From Micromonospora sicca (GTDB lineage: Bacteria > Actinomycetota > Actinomycetes > Mycobacteriales > Micromonosporaceae): a stretch of 46,671 nucleotides of DNA. The first letter of the stretch is position 1, and every line of letters starts with the position of its first letter. This document shows positions 43,944 through 46,671 of this stretch, one piece after another. The position numbers and the translations under genes were made by a program. The stretch lies in contig NZ_QGKS01000455.1 in assembly GCF_003172935.1 (NCBI RefSeq), forward strand, positions 1 to 46,671, written 5' to 3'. The notes below the pieces were generated by a model that made no database searches, was not told the origin of the DNA, and saw only the letters and a list, made by a program, of their open reading frames with translations.

Positions 43944-44581
43944 GCCGGCGCACCCCCGGCGCGGGCGCGCATCTCGCGGACCAGCCGACCGGCCTGCACC
44001 ACGTACATCGCCCCGGCCACCCAGTAGAGCACCAACCCCCACCAGGCCAGCCCCCAGCCGATCGCGCCGGCGGCGGTCGCCACGCCGGGCGCCGCCGCGG
44101 CCAGCAGCAGGATCGGGAACGCGGCCAGCAGCAGGAAGGTGGCGGTCTTGCCCACGTAGTGCACCGGCGGCGGGCCGTAGCCGTACCGACGCAGCACGGC
44201 CAGCGAACCGAGCAGGAGCAGCTCGCGGGCGAGCAGCGCCCCGGTGAACTGCCACGGCACCACCTCCCGCGCGGTGAACGCCAGGAGCGTGGCCAGGATG
44301 TAGAGCCGGTCGGCGAGCGGGTCGAGCAGCTCTCCCAGCCGGCTGACCTGGTGCAGGCGGCGGGCGATCCAGCCGTCCACCCAGTCGCTGGTACCGCCGA
44401 TGGCGAGCACCACGATCGCCGCCACGTCCGCGCGGACGACCAGGAAGAGGTACAGGAAGAGCGGCACGCCGAGCAGGCGGACGAAACTGATCACGTTCGG
44501 CAGGGTGAGGACGCGGTCCCCCACGACCGCCGTCGTACCGCCGGAAGCCGAACGCTCCGCGCGAGCCGGGCGACGCGACAC
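43940..44581 (-). CDS. pgsA: CDP-alcohol phosphatidyltransferase (PgsA-like)
   Basis: 213 residues from GTG 44581, chosen because AGGGAGGG lies five bases upstream; an in-frame GTG at 44602 would overlap that site. The family motif D-G-x2-A-R-x8-G-x3-D-x3-D is complete in DWVDGWIARRLHQVSRLGELLDPLADR. Five or six helices follow. It probably makes phosphatidylglycerol-phosphate or cardiolipin precursors; which alcohol it uses cannot be read here (homologue of Rv1822). Confidence 0.9.
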   Translation of the reverse strand: MSRRPARAERSASGGTTAVVGDRVLTLPNVISFVRLLGVPLFLYLFLVVRADVAAIVVLAIGGTSDWVDGWIARRLHQVSRLGELLDPLADRLYILATLLAFTAREVVPWQFTGALLARELLLLGSLAVLRRYGYGPPPVHYVGKTATFLLLAAFPILLLAAAAPGVATAAGAIGWGLAWWGLVLYWVAGAMYVVQAGRLVREMRARAGGAPA

Positions 44582-44602
44582 CGAACCCTCCCTCCGCAGC
44601 AC

Positions 44603-44903
44603 GTTCCGGCGGCCGACCGTGGTCGACCGCTCCGGAGGAACGTGCGCGTTGCCGGCCGGTCACCGCCGGCGCCCTCTGCGATCCCGGGCTGGGACCTCCC
44701 CCGATGCGGCCCACGATCGGTTCGATCGCGGGCCGGTGAGTTGCGCTGCCACTATATCGGGCGCTTCCCCGCGGCCCGGGCGCCCAGCTTGCGTCGCCGC
44801 TCAGCTTTCGGTTTGTGTGTGGCCTCGCACCATCGGTAAGGCATCCTAGGACACTAGTTGGGAACTGACCGCCCGGCGGACCCGGCCGGTCCAGCCGGAA
44901 CGA
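44603..44903. promoter_or_regulatory. Intergenic region with pgsA operon promoter elements
   Basis: About 300 bp between the marR stop and pgsA. On the minus strand TATAGT (44751-44756) is an excellent -10 without a clear -35. Downstream of it CGATCG-GTT-CGATCG (44714-44728) is a perfect 15-base inverted repeat that could be an operator in the leader. The part near 44820-44880 is AT-richer (CCTAGG, ACTAGT) but unassigned. Confidence 0.5.
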
Positions 44904-45443
44904 TTAGGCGGTGCGGGCCGTGGCGGTGGAATCGGTGGCGGTCTGCGGCGCGGACATCGCCGCCGCTGCCTGGCTGAACGCGACCAGGGCCAGCAACAGC
45001 TCGTGCTGCACCCGGTTGGGCATCCGGTCGAGGACCGCCTGCACGGCCTGGTGCCGGCGGTCCCTCAGCTCGCGCAACAGCGTCTCCGCCGTCGCGGTCG
45101 GGATCAACCGGACCTCGCGCCGGTCGCGGGGGTCCGCCACCCGGCGGACCAGGCCGACCGCCTCCAGCCGGTCGCAGAGCCGGCTGGCCGACGACGGCAC
45201 CACGTCCAGCAGCTCAGCCAGCCGGTTCACGTTGGTCTCCGGGTGCGCCATGATCAGCGAGAGCACCCGCAGCTGGGTCGGCGAGACGCTGACGCTGTGC
45301 CGGGAGGTCGCCGAATCGAGCACGCCGACGAGCGCCTCAGCGGCCGCATCGATGGCCGCGGCAAGATTCGGAGGTCGCTCCACCCGCTGTCCCCTGCGAT
45401 CGTCCCGTTCGTGTTCGCTCCGCCGGTCCGTTACCGCCCGCAC
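44904..45443 (-). CDS. MarR family transcriptional regulator
   Basis: 179 residues from GTG 45443, overlapping the phosphatase stop by 13 bases; GTG 45383 (VERPPNLAAAIDAAAEAL) is an alternative. The winged helix SVSPTQLRVLSLIMAHPETNVNRLAELLDVVPSSASRLCDRLEAVGLVRRVADPRDRREVRL is complete. The overlap couples it to the phosphatase gene upstream, an unusual pairing. Ligand unknown. Confidence 0.9.
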   Translation of the reverse strand: MRAVTDRRSEHERDDRRGQRVERPPNLAAAIDAAAEALVGVLDSATSRHSVSVSPTQLRVLSLIMAHPETNVNRLAELLDVVPSSASRLCDRLEAVGLVRRVADPRDRREVRLIPTATAETLLRELRDRRHQAVQAVLDRMPNRVQHELLLALVAFSQAAAAMSAPQTATDSTATARTA

Positions 45444-46618
45444 TCGTCGTCCACACGGCCGGAACCGCGCCAGTCCAGGCAGACGACGACCGCGTCGTCA
45501 CGGAGGTCCGCGTCGACGTGGTACGCGTGCAGTTCGCGCATCACCGTACCAACTGCCTCGGTCGCCGGCTGCAGCCGAGTGGACCGCATCGACCGCGCCA
45601 TGGCCCGGTCCCCGTACGGCTCCTGGCCGCCCGGCTCGGCGGCGTACACGCCGTCGCTGACCACGAACAGCCGGTCCCCCGGCTCCACCGCGAACTCCTG
45701 CACGTCGTACCGGGTCTCGGCGAACATGCCCAGCGGCAGCTGCTGCTCCAGGGCGATCGGGGTGACCGTGCCCCCGCGCAGCCGCAGCACGTGCGGCGAA
45801 CCGGCGTCCACCGCCTTGACCACGCCCCGCCGGGTGTCCAGCTCGAGCAGGAGCGTCGCCACGTGCCGGCTGCCGCGGTGCTGGTAGAAGATGGTGTCCG
45901 AGGCCAGCTCCGCCTGCTCGACCAGGCTGCCGCCGGACCGGCGGGCGTTGCGCATCGCATTCACGGTGACCGCGGTGAGCAGCGCGGCCGCCAGGCCGTT
46001 GCCGGCGCCGTTGAGCACCGTGACGGTGAGCCGGTCGCCGTCGACCGACCAGTCGAAGTGGTCACCGCCGACCGTGTACGCCGGTTCGAGCTGGCCGGCC
46101 AGCAGGAACGCGTGGTGCGCGACGCTGCGTCCGGGCAGCAGGTCCCACTGCATCTCGGCGGCCATGCTCAGCCGCTCCCGACGCCGTGCCCGGCGGTAGC
46201 GGTCGGTCTCCCGGTCGGCCGCGCGCAGCGCCACCGCCAGCTCGCCCGCGATGTCCCGGGCCGCCTCCACCGCCGCCGGGTCCGGCTGGGCCGGCAGCTC
46301 GACCAGCAGCACCCCGAGCCGTTCGCCCCACACCGACAGCGGCAGGTAGGCCCGGCACCGGCCGTCCTCGCCGGCGTCCAGCACCGGCCGCTGGCTGCTG
46401 AAGCAGCGCTGAGCCACGCCGTGGCAGGAGAGGAAACCGGCGTCCGGCACCTCCGGGTCCAGCACCGGCCAGAGCCCGCTGAACCGGTAGTCGGCGATGA
46501 ACACCTCGGTGCGTGACGCCCCCAGCGCCGCGCGAATCGCCCGGTCGGCGGCCTCCACCAACTGGTCGGGCGGGGCCACGCGCAGGGCGCGCGACACCTG
46601 TCCGGCCGCATCCGGCAT
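45431..46618 (-). CDS. GAF-PP2C (SpoIIE-like) phosphatase with altered metal-site motif
   Basis: 395 residues from ATG 46618, six bases after GGAGG (ATG 46624 touches it). A GAF-like sensor domain (20-135) and helix lead to the PP2C domain, which starts EMQWDLLPGRSVAHHAFLLAGQLEPAYTVGGDHFDW. The first metal Asp is kept in GGDHFDW and the last in RDDAVVV. The motif usually read as D-x-x-G-H-G is VLNGAGNG here, so its Asp and His/Lys are both Asn. Activity may be weak or lost. It otherwise resembles regulators of anti-sigma-factor antagonists. Confidence 0.88.
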   Translation of the reverse strand: MPDAAGQVSRALRVAPPDQLVEAADRAIRAALGASRTEVFIADYRFSGLWPVLDPEVPDAGFLSCHGVAQRCFSSQRPVLDAGEDGRCRAYLPLSVWGERLGVLLVELPAQPDPAAVEAARDIAGELAVALRAADRETDRYRRARRRERLSMAAEMQWDLLPGRSVAHHAFLLAGQLEPAYTVGGDHFDWSVDGDRLTVTVLNGAGNGLAAALLTAVTVNAMRNARRSGGSLVEQAELASDTIFYQHRGSRHVATLLLELDTRRGVVKAVDAGSPHVLRLRGGTVTPIALEQQLPLGMFAETRYDVQEFAVEPGDRLFVVSDGVYAAEPGGQEPYGDRAMARSMRSTRLQPATEAVGTVMRELHAYHVDADLRDDAVVVCLDWRGSGRVDDECGR

Positions 46619-46652
46619 GTGCATCCTCCGCGATTATTGCTCTGGGGCAAGC

Positions 46653-46658
46653 ATCATA
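46653..46658 (-). promoter_or_regulatory. -10 box of the phosphatase-marR operon
   Basis: TATGAT on the minus strand, about 35 bp upstream of the chosen ATG. The -35 would lie at or beyond the window edge. Confidence 0.45.
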
Positions 46659-46671
46659 CGGAGGCGTGCCT

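Noticed and set aside
44708..44735. tRNA T-arm-like GGTTCGAT
   Set aside because: The flanking bases cannot form a T-stem or acceptor stem; it is part of the CGATCG inverted repeat.

Overview
The window looks like chromosomal DNA of a high-GC actinobacterium. GC-rich third positions, frequent GTG starts, ATGA/GTGA gene overlaps, and the block pgsA-DUF881-sbp-DUF881-gcvH-garA-ftsR-DUF151-merR (arranged as Rv1822-Rv1830 in Mycobacterium tuberculosis) all point that way. The protein style suggests Micromonosporaceae, probably Micromonospora; that assignment is inference from memory, not a search. About 49 protein genes are supported. No tRNA, rRNA, CRISPR array, prophage or secondary-metabolite cluster was seen.

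Layout. 1-2.7 kb: the end of a DUF692 (multinuclear iron, peptide-modifying type) gene coupled to its SCO6045-like partner, then an SDR and a mismatch-specific DNA glycosylase. 2.7-7.5 kb: ABC exporter, a TnpB-type RNA-guided nuclease insertion without a transposase, an enoyl-CoA hydratase-like gene and a small HTH protein. 7.7-13.8 kb: CadD-like transporter, ABC-F protein, zinc metallopeptidase, SnoaL-like and muconolactone-isomerase-like genes, an acVLRF1 ribosome-rescue type hydrolase, a 36-bp tandem repeat and a LysE exporter. 14.2-20.9 kb: a complete suf operon, sufR-B-D-Rieske-C-S-U-T, with a candidate leaderless sufR promoter overlapped by a candidate SufR operator. 21-22.5 kb: an in-frame fusion of a truncated heme A synthase to a truncated TSUP transporter. 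22.5-30.7 kb: nitroreductase/HxlR pair, GNAT, secreted VWA-HYR protein, peptide deformylase, TetR, MarR/prolyl aminopeptidase pair, pabB and a DUF5999 protein. 30.7-37.9 kb: gcvP under a glycine riboswitch, sirtuin, NAD-binding protein, and an operon of truncated hemoglobin, flavohemoglobin and a DivIVA-like coiled coil. 38.3-44.6 kb: the conserved MerR/FHA/gcvH/DUF881/pgsA block. 44.9-46.6 kb: a MarR regulator overlapping a GAF-PP2C phosphatase.

How the genes work together. The suf genes build Fe-S clusters and are probably self-regulated by SufR, which has the cysteines of an Fe-S sensor. Glycine cleavage is split: gcvP with its riboswitch lies about 8 kb from gcvH, which sits next to garA, a FHA regulator of central carbon metabolism in mycobacteria. 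The two globins form a nitric-oxide/oxygen chemistry operon. Several convergent gene pairs are separated by strong hairpins.

Most unusual items: the CtaA-TSUP fusion at a shared LPALLVA segment, the 36-bp tandem repeat that includes the end of the LysE gene, the lone TnpB with intact catalytic residues, the DUF692 pair, a densely structured intergenic stretch at 35.5 kb, and a PP2C phosphatase with substituted motif residues.
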